DNA from: Pseudomonas sp. TH43
Lineage (GTDB): Bacteria; Pseudomonadota; Gammaproteobacteria; Pseudomonadales; Pseudomonadaceae
NCBI RefSeq assembly: GCF_016650635.1
Contig: NZ_JAEKFI010000002.1
Location: forward strand, 1-64,000
DNA length: 64,000 bases
Reading direction: 5' to 3'
Shown: positions 42,445 to 50,973 of the stretch, piece by piece
Layout: every line of letters starts with the position of its first letter
Numbering within the stretch: position 1 is the stretch's first letter
Translations under genes and position numbers: made by a program
The notes under the pieces: generated by a model
What the model was told of the DNA's origin: nothing
The model's database searches: none
The model's input: only the letters and a program-made list of their open reading frames with translations

Positions 42445-44189
42445 TCGCGCTCTGGCCGCACTGGTTCCGCCCTTGGTGGTTGCTGTTATTGCCGCTGCTG
42501 GGCTGGTTGCTCTGGCAACTGTGGCACCGGCAAAAACGCGCCGGACGCTGGCAGATGATTCTGCCGCCGGCGTTTCACGCCACCCTGCTCAGCGGCGGTA
42601 ACGGTCGCGACAGCAAACTGCCGTGGATCGCACTGGGCGCGGCGTGGCTGCTGACCATTCTGGCGCTACTCGGGCCGAGCTGGGAGCGCGTCGAACAGAC
42701 CAGCCAGAAACCCGCCGATCCCTTGGTGGTAGTACTTGAACTGACCCCGGAGATGCTCGCCACCGACTCCCCACCGAGCCGATTGGAACAGGCACGGCGC
42801 AAGCTGTTCGACCTGCTGCAGGCGCGCAGCGATGCGCAGACCGCCATCGTCGTCTACGCCGGCAGCGCGCACACCTTGGTGCCGCTGTCGGATGACCTGG
42901 CGACCAGTCGTAATCTGCTCGATGCACTCAAGCCATCGTTGATGCCGGAAAGCGGTCATCGCGCCGATCTGGCGGTGAGCAAAGCGCTGGCCCTGTTGAA
43001 ACAGGGCGCACTGGGTCAGGGGCGGATTCTGCTGATCGGCTCGTCCTTGAACGAAGAGGAACGTCAAGGCATTCGCCGTGCGCTCAGCGGGCAATCTGCA
43101 CAACTGCTGATGCTCGGCGTTGGCACCGCTGAAGGTGCGCCGATTGCCCAGGAGGACGGTAGCTTCCTCAAGGATGAGCAAGGCGCAATCCGTGTGCCGC
43201 AACTCGACAGCCCTGGCTTGAGCGCTTTCCTCAACAGCGTCGGCGGTGAGTACCACCCGGCCCGGCTCGACGAAGCGGATCTCGGTGCGCTTGGCCTGCT
43301 CAACGGGCCGCGCAGTTTGCGCGACGATGGCCAGACCGTGCGCCTCGACACTTGGGCCGATCAAGGTTACTGGCTATTGTTGCCGCTGTTGCTGCTGGCG
43401 GCCTGTGCCGGGCGTCGTGGCTGGTTGTTCTGCCTGCCGCTGCTGTTCTGCCTGCCGCAGCCGAGCTACGCTTTCGACTTTGAAGATTTGTGGCTGCGCC
43501 CGGACCAACAGGGCCTGCACTTGCTCAAGCAGAAACGCCCCGCCGAAGCGGCGCAACATTTTGAAGATCACCAGTGGCAAGGGGTGGCGTTGTACGAAGC
43601 CGGCGACTACAGTGGCGCCGCCCAGCGCTTCGCCGAGGGCAGCGATGCCCGCGCCCACTACAATCGTGGCAATGCATTGGCAAAAAGTGGTGAGCTGGAA
43701 GCCGCGATAGACGCCTACGAGCAGGCGCTGGAACTGCAACCGGATCTGCGCCCGGCGCAGACCAACAAGGCTCTGGTGGAAAATCTGCTGAAGCAGAAAA
43801 ACGCGCCACCACCCGCCGAACCGGACAGCAAACCGGACAGCAAACCGAACGAACAGAGTCTGCCGGGCGACGAAACACCGCCCGCGACTGCGCCGCCACC
43901 GGCAGTAAAAAGTGAAACGCAAAGCGACGCGCAACCGGCCGAGCCCGCCAGCGAGCCGCCGCCGACCAGCCCACCGCAGCCAGGTCCCAACGAGGTGCCG
44001 GGCAGCGATGAGGAAGAGCAAACGGACACCGTGCCCACGCTGCGCCCGAGCGAAAATAACCTCGAAGGCGAGCAGCGCCAGGCATTGGAACAATGGCTAG
44101 GCAAGATCCCGGATGACCCGGGCGAACTGCTGCGACGCAAATTCTGGTACGAACAGCAACAACATCAGGATCAGGAAAACACTCGATGA
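42441..44189 (+). CDS. BatB/BatC fusion: VWA domain with degenerate MIDAS plus TPR
   Basis: 582 aa. N-terminal membrane helices, then a VWA domain in which DxSxS is replaced by E-L-T-P-E (about residues 100-104). After a further membrane segment (about 310-345) come TPR repeats ('RAHYNRGNALAKSGELEAAIDAYEQALELQPDL') and a Pro/Asp/Glu-rich low-complexity linker with a K-P-D-S repeat. In other bacteria the VWA (BatB) and TPR (BatC) parts are separate genes. It ends with 'EQQQHQDQEN'. Confidence 0.9.
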   Translation: MIALWPHWFRPWWLLLLPLLGWLLWQLWHRQKRAGRWQMILPPAFHATLLSGGNGRDSKLPWIALGAAWLLTILALLGPSWERVEQTSQKPADPLVVVLELTPEMLATDSPPSRLEQARRKLFDLLQARSDAQTAIVVYAGSAHTLVPLSDDLATSRNLLDALKPSLMPESGHRADLAVSKALALLKQGALGQGRILLIGSSLNEEERQGIRRALSGQSAQLLMLGVGTAEGAPIAQEDGSFLKDEQGAIRVPQLDSPGLSAFLNSVGGEYHPARLDEADLGALGLLNGPRSLRDDGQTVRLDTWADQGYWLLLPLLLLAACAGRRGWLFCLPLLFCLPQPSYAFDFEDLWLRPDQQGLHLLKQKRPAEAAQHFEDHQWQGVALYEAGDYSGAAQRFAEGSDARAHYNRGNALAKSGELEAAIDAYEQALELQPDLRPAQTNKALVENLLKQKNAPPPAEPDSKPDSKPNEQSLPGDETPPATAPPPAVKSETQSDAQPAEPASEPPPTSPPQPGPNEVPGSDEEEQTDTVPTLRPSENNLEGEQRQALEQWLGKIPDDPGELLRRKFWYEQQQHQDQENTR

Positions 44190-45823
44190 CCCGCTTCACC
44201 GCTCTCTTGCTGCCCCTGCTGATCTGCTCGGCCACCGCCCAGGCGGCCGAGCTGACCGCCAGCGTGGATCGCAGTCGCCTGAATTCCGGCGAGACGGTCG
44301 AGCTCACCCTCGAAACCAGTGATGTCACGCAGTTCGGCAAACCCGACCTGACACCGCTGGAACCGCTGTTCGAAGTGCGCGGCACGCGGCAGGTCAACCA
44401 GCTCAACACCCTCAATGGCGACAACCGCGCAACCACGCGCTGGATCATCACGCTGCTGCCCAAAGAGAATGGCAGCGTGGTGATTCCGCCGCTGCAAATG
44501 GGTGATGTGCAGAGCCAGCCGATCACTGTGCAAGTGGTCGAAAGCGACACCCGCGAAGACAAAAACAGCCTCGACCCGGTATTCATCGAAGTCAGCCTCG
44601 ACCAGCCCAGCGTCTACGTGCAGGCCCAGGCAATCCTGACCCTGCGCATCTATCATTCGGTGTCGCTGTACGACGACAGCAGCCTGACCCCGCTGCAAAT
44701 TGCCGATGCGCGCATTGAACAACTGGGCGATACCCGCACCTACGAGAAAGACATCAACGGTGTGCGTCACGGCGTCATCGAGATGCGCTACGCGATTTAC
44801 CCGCAGCACAGTGGGTTGCTGACCATTACGCCGCAGACTTTCAGCGCGACACTGGTCGATACTCAGCCCGCTCAAGACGCAAGCGCGCAAGGGCCGAAAC
44901 CGGGCAAGCTGATGCGCGTCAGTTCTTCAGAGATCCCGCTGACGGTCAAACCGAAACCCCTGACCTACCCCGCCGATGCCCCGTGGTTGCCGGCGCGCAG
45001 CCTGAGCCTCAGCGAAAGCTGGAACCCGGAGCCTGAGCATACTCAGGTCGGCGATTCGCTGACGCGCAGCCTGACACTCAAAGTCGAAGGCCTGGCCAGC
45101 TCGCAACTGCCGGCGCTACCCGCCACCGACGTCAACGGCCTGCGCCGTTACCCCGATCAACCCGTGTTGACCAACCAAAGCAGCGACCGTGGCCTGATCG
45201 GCAGCCGCGAAGAACGCGAAGCGCTGGTGCCCAGCCGTAGCGGTGCAATCGAACTGCCGACGGTGGACGTGGTGTGGTGGAACACCTTCGAAGATCATCT
45301 GGAACACAGCAGCCTGCCGGCGCGCACCCTGCAAGTGGCGAACAACCCAAGCCTGCAAGTCGACACCCCGGCCGGCACCCTGCAACCGAGCGTCGTTGAT
45401 AACGATGTGTTGTGGTGGTGGAAACTCAGCACCCTGATTCTGGCCTGCACCACCCTGCTCGGCTTCGGCCTGTGGTGGCGCGCACGCTGGCAACCGGCGG
45501 TGCATCGCGCCGCACAAACCGGCCCGAGCCCGCGCACGTTGCTGGATGACATCAAGCGTGCGAGCCAGGCCAACGACCCGCAAGCCACGCGGCAGGCACT
45601 GGATGCCTGGGCGCGGCAGCAGCCGGAGACATTGGCGGACATGGCGGCGCGGTTTGTGCCGTTGTCGGATGCCCTGGATGGGCTGAATGGGGCGCTGTAC
45701 AGCGAAACCGGCCAGCATTGGCAGGGTGAAGATTTGTGGCGAGCGATCCGCACGATTCCGACCGCTGAGCGCGTACACGACCCAGTGGGCGACAGTGGCC
45801 TGCCACCACTTTATCCGAAGTAA
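44186..45823 (+). CDS. BatD-like oxygen-tolerance protein
   Basis: 545 aa. Signal peptide (cleavage after 'SATAQA'), repeated Ig-like domains typical of BatD ('SVDRSRLNSGETVELTLETS', 'VSLDQPSVYVQAQAILTLRIYH'), one transmembrane helix (about 410-430, 'LILACTTLLGFGLWWRARW') and a short cytoplasmic helical tail. Last gene of the MoxR-Bat operon. Its last 93 bases recur, about 70% identical, at 47321-47413. Confidence 0.92.
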   Translation: MTRFTALLLPLLICSATAQAAELTASVDRSRLNSGETVELTLETSDVTQFGKPDLTPLEPLFEVRGTRQVNQLNTLNGDNRATTRWIITLLPKENGSVVIPPLQMGDVQSQPITVQVVESDTREDKNSLDPVFIEVSLDQPSVYVQAQAILTLRIYHSVSLYDDSSLTPLQIADARIEQLGDTRTYEKDINGVRHGVIEMRYAIYPQHSGLLTITPQTFSATLVDTQPAQDASAQGPKPGKLMRVSSSEIPLTVKPKPLTYPADAPWLPARSLSLSESWNPEPEHTQVGDSLTRSLTLKVEGLASSQLPALPATDVNGLRRYPDQPVLTNQSSDRGLIGSREEREALVPSRSGAIELPTVDVVWWNTFEDHLEHSSLPARTLQVANNPSLQVDTPAGTLQPSVVDNDVLWWWKLSTLILACTTLLGFGLWWRARWQPAVHRAAQTGPSPRTLLDDIKRASQANDPQATRQALDAWARQQPETLADMAARFVPLSDALDGLNGALYSETGQHWQGEDLWRAIRTIPTAERVHDPVGDSGLPPLYPK

Positions 45824-46148
45824 AAAATAGCTGAGGAAAATCGGAATCGATAGTTGAATTTCGTTGGTACTTGCTCGCCTTCGCGATAGGAGAAAACAAA
45901 AGCCTTCCAGGGTTCACCGCGCTTGACTGCGTTGGCCTGTAATTCGTCTACCAGACGAAGAATGATCGCGCCGTTGATGTCGTTCTCGACGTTCTAGGCC
46001 TCTACGCCGTCCTTCTCAACGCACAGCTGCGTCTCAATATATCCTCACCCAGTTCGACACCATAACGAAACGCATCATAGCCATGAACTACGCCGGTTTC
46101 GACCAGCTGGAAAATTTCCTGGGTAGTTTTTATATTTTCAGTGATCAC
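45811..46148 (-). pseudogene. Broken YezG/DUF600-like immunity gene
   Basis: From GTG 46148 the frame reads M-I-T-E-N-I-K-T-T-Q-E-I-F-Q-L-V...Y-G-V-E-L-G-E-D-I, then shifts to E-T-Q-L-C-V-E-K-D-G, meets a stop (TAG at about 46007), and continues as 'NVENDINGAIILRLVDEL' and 'KRGEPWKAFVFSYREGEQV' to a stop inside the batD end. The G-x-P-W-K-x-F-x-F-x-Y pattern with an aromatic-rich C-terminus resembles DUF600 immunity proteins. One frameshift and one stop make it a pseudogene. The 3' ends overlap batD by 13 bp. Confidence 0.6.
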
Positions 46149-46168
46149 TCTATTTAGCCCCTGCCAAT

Positions 46169-46387
46169 TTATTCACACTTGATCAGCTGCTCAGAGCTCT
46201 GCTTACTGCTCCACTCACGATTGACTTCCCATTTATTGACTTTCAAATCCAAAAAACTGCAATCGCTAAAAACCTCTCTATCCTGAAAATAAGAAACGGG
46301 AACGCTTCCCCATGCCTGACTGACCAAAGCGTCTCTCTCAGGCAAGTGAGCCCCTGTTTCCAATACAACAGCATTTCTATTGCTCAT
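46169..46387 (-). CDS. Short protein, unknown; perhaps immunity-gene fragment
   Basis: 72 aa, ATG start, AT-richer codon use than the host. 'VSQAWGSVPVSYFQDREVFSDCSFLDLKVNKWEVNREW' suggests a small globular fragment. No signal peptide. Probably the residue of a larger gene in this immunity-like array; I do not recognise it. Confidence 0.4.
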   Translation of the reverse strand: MSNRNAVVLETGAHLPERDALVSQAWGSVPVSYFQDREVFSDCSFLDLKVNKWEVNREWSSKQSSEQLIKCE

Positions 46388-46447
46388 GAGAACGCGTTAC
46401 AGATAACGGACCTGTTTTGAGAAGTGGTTTTTTCTATTTCCTGCAGC

Positions 46448-46840
46448 CTAAACATAGTCCATCCAGTCATCAGAATTAACAGAGCGTCCCTTTTCAAGGA
46501 AAGCCTTGTAGCGCTCCCTGTATTTATCTAGAGAAACATCTGCAACGTTTATGAAAACAAATCCGCTCTGTCTCTCTTCAACAGACAAAGACACTGGATC
46601 TATTTTTATCGGAGCACCGCTTACCACAACCCCCGACAATTTTGACCGATGAAATATAAAGCTCTTCCCTCCCGCCAGCGGAAGAATTAGCTCTGCAACA
46701 GCAAATATTATCTCCGGTTTTGAAATTTCATACCTATCACCTTCCTCATAGTTTTCCGAGTGGTTTTCCGGAATAAGAAACAATCTGTAATCTATAATTA
46801 CCAACCATCCTCGCAAGTCAACACAATCGCCAACAGTCAC
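46448..46840 (-). CDS. Small cytoplasmic protein, putative orphan immunity protein
   Basis: 130 aa, acidic, beta-rich ('GWLVIIDYRLFLIPENH', 'LSGVVVSGAPIKIDPVSL'), ending in a charged helix. No family recognised. Size, acidity, low GC and position in a run of short same-strand genes are what immunity genes for polymorphic toxins look like. That reading is inferred from context only. Confidence 0.55.
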   Translation of the reverse strand: MTVGDCVDLRGWLVIIDYRLFLIPENHSENYEEGDRYEISKPEIIFAVAELILPLAGGKSFIFHRSKLSGVVVSGAPIKIDPVSLSVEERQSGFVFINVADVSLDKYRERYKAFLEKGRSVNSDDWMDYV

Positions 46841-46911
46841 TGTTACTCCCCACCCACAATAGCGCTATATAGAACCTAGACAGACAACCTTCCTTAACCG
46901 AGCATCTTCAA

Positions 46912-47145
46912 TCATTCAATATTTGAAAAATAAGGGTCAACACCCTCACGGATCAATCGCTCCTGCAACTCAAACAAAAACTTAATAACCGCTTCCTCAC
47001 CCATGGCTGCGGTCAGCGCTTCCTGTTCCGAAATCTCATCCTCACGCATGACATCCACGTGATTACCCGCGTCGTACTTGATGAAATAACTTTCGTGGCG
47101 CCGACAAATTTCCACATCGCGAAATTTGAAAAACAAATTATCCAT
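46912..47145 (-). CDS. Small acidic protein, putative orphan immunity protein
   Basis: 77 aa. 'MDNLFFKFRDVEICRRHESYFIKYDAGNH' and an acidic helix 'EDEISEQEALTAAMGEEAVIKFLFELQERL'. The ATG overlaps the stop of the truncated frame upstream (ATGGATAA), so it was once translationally coupled to it. Family unknown. Confidence 0.6.
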   Translation of the reverse strand: MDNLFFKFRDVEICRRHESYFIKYDAGNHVDVMREDEISEQEALTAAMGEEAVIKFLFELQERLIREGVDPYFSNIE

Positions 47146-47317
47146 GCTGGCTCACCCTGTACAGAACCACTTGCCGACTTCTGTTAAAGAAGGAAAAGCG
47201 TGCGGACAGTTTCCATGTCCGACTGGATAATCTCCAGCTATCGCCATCGACATCTGCCTCAAGCAGATTATCAACGCTGCACTTGCTGTAGGTCTGCACC
47301 AGAAGGTGAGGCAAAGT
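47138..47317 (-). pseudogene. 3' fragment of a truncated gene at the batD-copy junction
   Basis: The frame ends 'DGDSWRLSSRTWKLSARFSFFNRSRQVVLYRVSQHG' and overlaps the next start by 8 bases, which supports real coding. Upstream it runs straight into the duplicated batD end, so its 5' part has been lost at that junction. Product unknown. Confidence 0.4.
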
Positions 47318-47320
47318 GAG

Positions 47321-47413
47321 GATTTGTAGCGGACGATTCGTACTATTCCGGCGGCGGAGCGGGTGCACGATCCTGTTGGGGATGGTCGGTTGCCGCCCTT
47401 ACATCCAAAGTAG
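47321..47413 (+). pseudogene. Second copy of the batD 3' end
   Basis: 93 bases aligned without gaps to 45731-45823, about 70% identical, with many changes at third positions. It reads D-L-stop-R-T-I-R-T-I-P-A-A-E-R-V-H-D-P-V-G-D-G...H-P-K-stop against D-L-W-R-A-I-R-T-I-P-T-A-E-R-V-H-D-P-V-G-D of batD. Weak similarity may reach back to about 47284. It is a divergent copy rather than a recent duplication. Confidence 0.85.
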
Positions 47414-47431
47414 AATCGTCCCCGGCTTTGC

Positions 47432-47854
47432 TCAGTCGACGCCGGTAAAGTCCACATAAACAGCCTCGACGATGGCGCCTTCCTCACCGATATCAGGTGC
47501 GTAGAACCGCAGCCCCAAACGCTCCACGTTGAAGCCTGAGTTATTGAAAACCAGTAACTCACCTTGCCCCGTCAGGAACAGCTGAACGACAAGTACCTCT
47601 TCGCCTGCCAATCGCTGACCGCGCCAGGTGAATTGGGCCCATTTCAAAAACTCTACACCGACGACCATCAAGGCATCATCGAAGTAGACATGAAGTCCCA
47701 AATCATCATATGCGTCGGTCGGGACAACGGAACCCGGACCTTTCAAAAACTCGTCAAAGGGGCTTTCGAGCGCCGACCTCGCATCGTCACGGGTCATACC
47801 TGCGCGAATCAGCCCAAGGTCTCGAGGGCCGCGCAAGTCAAAATCAATGCTCAT
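47432..47854 (-). CDS. Putative immunity protein, unknown family
   Basis: 140 aa. 'DLGLIRAGMTRDDARSALESPFDEFLKGPGSVVPTDAYDDLGLHVYFDD' resembles the GMxxDEVRxxLG-type opening of small SMI/Imm-like proteins that start with a 'G-M-t-r-e-e-v-r' helix, followed by beta strands. Cytoplasmic, acidic. Intact; GC closer to the host than its neighbours. Probable orphan immunity gene by context. Confidence 0.6.
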   Translation of the reverse strand: MSIDFDLRGPRDLGLIRAGMTRDDARSALESPFDEFLKGPGSVVPTDAYDDLGLHVYFDDALMVVGVEFLKWAQFTWRGQRLAGEEVLVVQLFLTGQGELLVFNNSGFNVERLGLRFYAPDIGEEGAIVEAVYVDFTGVD

Positions 47855-47872
47855 TCATTAAAGCCTTTCGAG

Positions 47873-48121
47873 TTATTGATCGATTACTACCGCTTCCGAA
47901 AGAATCTCCAACTCCCCCCAGAGAGCTGAAAGCCCGAGACGTGTTACATAGGTCCCGTAGTCAAAATAAGGCTCGACCCCGATAGCCTCCACTCCAAACC
48001 AGGTGGCATCACATTCCGGGCACAGAAACAGCTCTGTACCAGTAGTCTTGATTCGGACATGCGCGATGTAGTCCTGCTCACACCTTGGGCAAGCTTTCCT
48101 CACCTTCGGACTTGAAACCAA
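47873..48121 (-). CDS. Small zinc-ribbon-like protein
   Basis: 82 aa with two CxxC pairs: 'ACPRCEQDY' and 'FLCPECDATWF', forming a probable zinc ribbon, then 'YFDYGTYVTRLGLSALW'. No partner recognised. Part of the same minus-strand run; may be an immunity or accessory protein. Confidence 0.6.
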   Translation of the reverse strand: MVSSPKVRKACPRCEQDYIAHVRIKTTGTELFLCPECDATWFGVEAIGVEPYFDYGTYVTRLGLSALWGELEILSEAVVIDQ

Positions 48122-48147
48122 AATAAAGCCCCACTCATCTAATAATT

Positions 48148-48365
48148 TTATTGCAGCCTTGCCGGACAGCTTGAAGTCAAACTATCGAGCAGGGACACCA
48201 ACAATTCGTAGGCCAATCCATATTCCCCCACCAGATCCAGCCACTCGCGAACTTTGGCCATCCTCTCAGCGTAACCCAAGATCCAGGTGGAAAGCTGGCT
48301 GCCAATTCTGACTGGGCTTCCAGTTCTTCGAGCACCCAAGCCGTCGTCAGATTTTCATACCCCAT
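48148..48365 (-). pseudogene. MafI-like immunity gene with frameshift
   Basis: The start ATG (48365) overlaps the stop of the upstream gene (ATGGGGTATGA). The first frame gives 'MGYENLTTAWVLEELEAQSEL'; the C-terminal half is in another frame: 'VREWLDLVGEYGLAYELLVSLL'. The latter is the G-E-Y-G-x-A-x-E-L-L pattern of MafI-family immunity proteins. A one-base frameshift between them breaks the gene, unless it is a sequencing error. Confidence 0.55.
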
Positions 48366-48819
48366 ATGTCTCAAGAAACGCCTCGTCACTCGATTCAACG
48401 GTAAGCACTGCTTCCTCATACCCCTCGAGGTCATCGCTCAGCCAGGTTTCCCCTGGGCGCAGCAGATGAAACTTCACCGTCGCATCGAATTCGTCACCCG
48501 AAATGGCTCCCTGCAGAACTCCCGGCAGACCTGACTTGTTCCACGCCTCAAACACTAAAGACAAGTACGAGAGCGCGCATGCCAAAAAATCAGCGTTTAC
48601 ATAATCATCGGTATGGATTGAATTAACGAAACATTCATATCCCGTTCTATCTGGGAAACTCTTCAGGCTTACATGCTTCTGGAAGCTCACCAGACTCGTC
48701 AGAAAAACACAGCCATCCCGCTCCACGAAACCGGAGCTTGCGATATCCGCCAATTCGCCGTCCAGAGAAGCGCACCCCACACGAGCGAGCATTTGCTCCA
48801 TTTCACTGTTAAGTTTCAC
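48355..48819 (-). CDS. Putative immunity protein, unknown family
   Basis: 154 aa, acidic. 'SLDGELADIASSGFVERDGCVFLTSLVSFQKHVSLKSFPDRTGYECFVNSIHTDD' is followed by helices ('LACALSYLSLVFEAWN') and ends with 'ESSDEAFLETYGV'. No signal peptide. Overlaps the MafI-like start by 11 bases, so they form one operon. Family not recognised. Confidence 0.6.
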   Translation of the reverse strand: MKLNSEMEQMLARVGCASLDGELADIASSGFVERDGCVFLTSLVSFQKHVSLKSFPDRTGYECFVNSIHTDDYVNADFLACALSYLSLVFEAWNKSGLPGVLQGAISGDEFDATVKFHLLRPGETWLSDDLEGYEEAVLTVESSDEAFLETYGV

Positions 48820-48835
48820 ACACTTCCCTCAAGCA

Positions 48836-48967
48836 TCACGCCACTCCGCCAGGCACCAGGAGCTGCAAGGGTGTATCGTGCACGGACAAATGCCACTCAT
48901 CCAAAGACGAGAGTTTTCTCGAAGTCCCATAAAAATCCGGCTCTTGCTCCACATCCTGAAGTCTCAT
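48836..48967 (-). CDS. Very short coding frame, possibly a gene fragment
   Basis: 43 aa from an ATG overlapping the previous stop (ATGA at 48964-48967). 'LSSLDEWHLSVHDTPLQLLVPGGV' could be the front end of a lost larger protein. The coupling to the upstream gene is the only support. Confidence 0.35.
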   Translation of the reverse strand: MRLQDVEQEPDFYGTSRKLSSLDEWHLSVHDTPLQLLVPGGVA

Positions 48968-49461
48968 GTTCCGACTCCCAAACTCAATGGCCCAACCTGG
49001 TAGAAAGTAATATCCGGGCCATAGTTCTGCTCTGAGTTCGACACCTCGACACAGAACACCTTCTCTGGAAACTTCTCTTTCAGCACCATGCGCCACGCAA
49101 AACCAATCACATTGCACAACTGAAGAAATACATCATCCGAAACATCACTGGCACCCTGGCCAAAAACGTCATAGATCCTCACAACATTCAATAACTGCTC
49201 AGTCTTTGGAAGATCACCGGAGGCCAGGACAAAACACCTGTCAAACACTTCATTTGAAAAATTTCGCTCTAAAAATACCCCACCCTTGGCGACCACAAAG
49301 TCCGGGAAGAACATCTTGGAAAACAACAAAACATGGTCGGGCCTGCATTGGTCAAAGATATACGAATGAACATCCAGACTTTCCTGACTCGACCATTGGT
49401 TTTTCCAGGAACCATACGCTTGGGTGTCAGTAACAGAGGGTATCGAATTGACCCGTTTCAT
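48964..49461 (-). CDS. Protein of unknown function heading the immunity-like operon
   Basis: 165 aa from ATG 49461 (GGAG eight bases upstream; the longer frame to 49686 lacks this). Soluble; 'DHVLLFSKMFFPDFVVAKGGVFLERNFSNEVFDRCFV' and 'FLQLCNVIGFAWRMVLKEKFPEKVF'. First gene of the minus-strand run. The sbcD promoter lies in the 267-bp gap upstream. Family unknown. Confidence 0.6.
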   Translation of the reverse strand: MKRVNSIPSVTDTQAYGSWKNQWSSQESLDVHSYIFDQCRPDHVLLFSKMFFPDFVVAKGGVFLERNFSNEVFDRCFVLASGDLPKTEQLLNVVRIYDVFGQGASDVSDDVFLQLCNVIGFAWRMVLKEKFPEKVFCVEVSNSEQNYGPDITFYQVGPLSLGVGT

Positions 49462-49728
49462 TGCACTTGCTCCAAACTCTATCCCTGTGTGAGCTATCGT
49501 GGCGTGGAGGTTGAAGCCCGACAAAATCGCCCGCCCGCAAAATGATATCAATATAGTGGCTCGATGGTAGGTAATCGGCGTTGGGTCGTCAATTAATGGG
49601 CTCACCGAAATCATGGCCTTCACCTTCCGGACAAGCCCTCCGCTCGCAATAATCTGTAAACTCTCCCCTCTTTCGCCGCCCTTCATTTCCTCGCGGCCAT
49701 CACCTCTTTAATTGTTGCGGAGTCCACC

Positions 49729-50973
49729 TTGCGTCTGTTTCACACCTCCGACTGGCACCTTGGGCAAAACCTGCACGGCCAGGAGCGCGATTTCGAGCAT
49801 GCGTGCTTTCTCGAATGGCTGCTGGGCCAATTGAAACTGGCGCAGCCGGATGTGCTGTTGATTGCCGGTGACATCTTCGACACGGTCAATCCGCCGGTCA
49901 AAGCCCAGGAACGCCTTTACGATTTCATCGTCAGCGCCCATGAACAGCAGCCGTTGCTGACCATCGTGATGATTGCCGGCAACCACGATTCCGGATCGCG
50001 GATCGAGTTACCCGCGCCGCTGATGCGCCGTTTGCGCACGCATGCGTTGGGTCGGGTGCTGTGGCTGGATGACGGGCAATTGGATGCCGAACGCCTGCTG
50101 CTGCCGTTGCCGGATAAAACCGGCGAAATCGCCGCGTGGTGCCTGGCGCTGCCGTTCCTGCGCCCGGCGGAGGTGACCGGCGCGCACTTGGGCGACAACT
50201 ATCTGCGTGGCATCGGTCAGGTACATGAATGGCTGATCGCAGCGGCCAACGCCAAGCGCCAACCGGGTCAGGCGCTGATTGCCATCAGTCACGCGCACAT
50301 GGCCGGCGGTTCGGTGTCGGAAGACTCCGAGCGCAGCCTGATCATCGGCAACGCCGAAGCCCTGCCCGCCAGCCTGTTCGGGCCGAGCATCAGTTACGTC
50401 GCACTTGGCCATTTGCATAAGCCGCAGAAGGTCAACGGTGAGGAGCGCATTCGCTACAGCGGTTCGCCGATTCCGTTGTCGTTCTCCGAGATCAAATATG
50501 AGCATCAGATTCTCGACGTCCTGCTTGAGGGTGAAACCCTGATCAGCGTCGAGTCGAAACACATTCCGAGATCGGTTCAGCTACAACGCATCGGCCCGGC
50601 GCCGCTGGCCGAGATCCTGCTGCAACTGGCGGACTTGCCAAACATCGACCTGCTCGCCGAAACCCAGCGCCAGCCGTGGCTGGAGGTGCGCGTAACCCTC
50701 GACGAGCCGCAACCGGACCTGCGCCATCAAGTGGAAAACGCCCTGCAAGGCAAAGCCGTGCGGCTGGTGCGCATCGCCGCTGAATACGCCGGCAACCGAG
50801 GCGCTGACGGCGAAGAGGACGGCACCACGCTGATCGAACTAGACCAACTCACCCCGCAGGAACTGTTCAGCCGCGCCTGGCTCGACAACTACGGCAACGA
50901 GGTCGATGAGCAGACGCTGAAGGACTTCGCCGAACTGCTGCAAGACGTGCAACTGGAGGGCGAGCAGCCATGA
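49729..50973 (+). CDS. sbcD: Exonuclease SbcCD subunit D
   Basis: 414 aa. Metallophosphoesterase motifs: 'HTSDWHLGQ', 'GDIFD', 'AGNHD', 'ISHAHMAGG', 'LGHLHKPQ'. With SbcC it forms the Mre11-Rad50-like nuclease that cuts hairpins and protein-blocked DNA ends. The start codon is TTG; the stop overlaps the sbcC ATG by 4 bases. Confidence 0.95.
   Translation: MRLFHTSDWHLGQNLHGQERDFEHACFLEWLLGQLKLAQPDVLLIAGDIFDTVNPPVKAQERLYDFIVSAHEQQPLLTIVMIAGNHDSGSRIELPAPLMRRLRTHALGRVLWLDDGQLDAERLLLPLPDKTGEIAAWCLALPFLRPAEVTGAHLGDNYLRGIGQVHEWLIAAANAKRQPGQALIAISHAHMAGGSVSEDSERSLIIGNAEALPASLFGPSISYVALGHLHKPQKVNGEERIRYSGSPIPLSFSEIKYEHQILDVLLEGETLISVESKHIPRSVQLQRIGPAPLAEILLQLADLPNIDLLAETQRQPWLEVRVTLDEPQPDLRHQVENALQGKAVRLVRIAAEYAGNRGADGEEDGTTLIELDQLTPQELFSRAWLDNYGNEVDEQTLKDFAELLQDVQLEGEQP

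Noticed and set aside
47564..47929. 121-codon plus-strand frame over the 47432-47854 gene
   Set aside because: Antisense to a frame with better start, composition and operon context.
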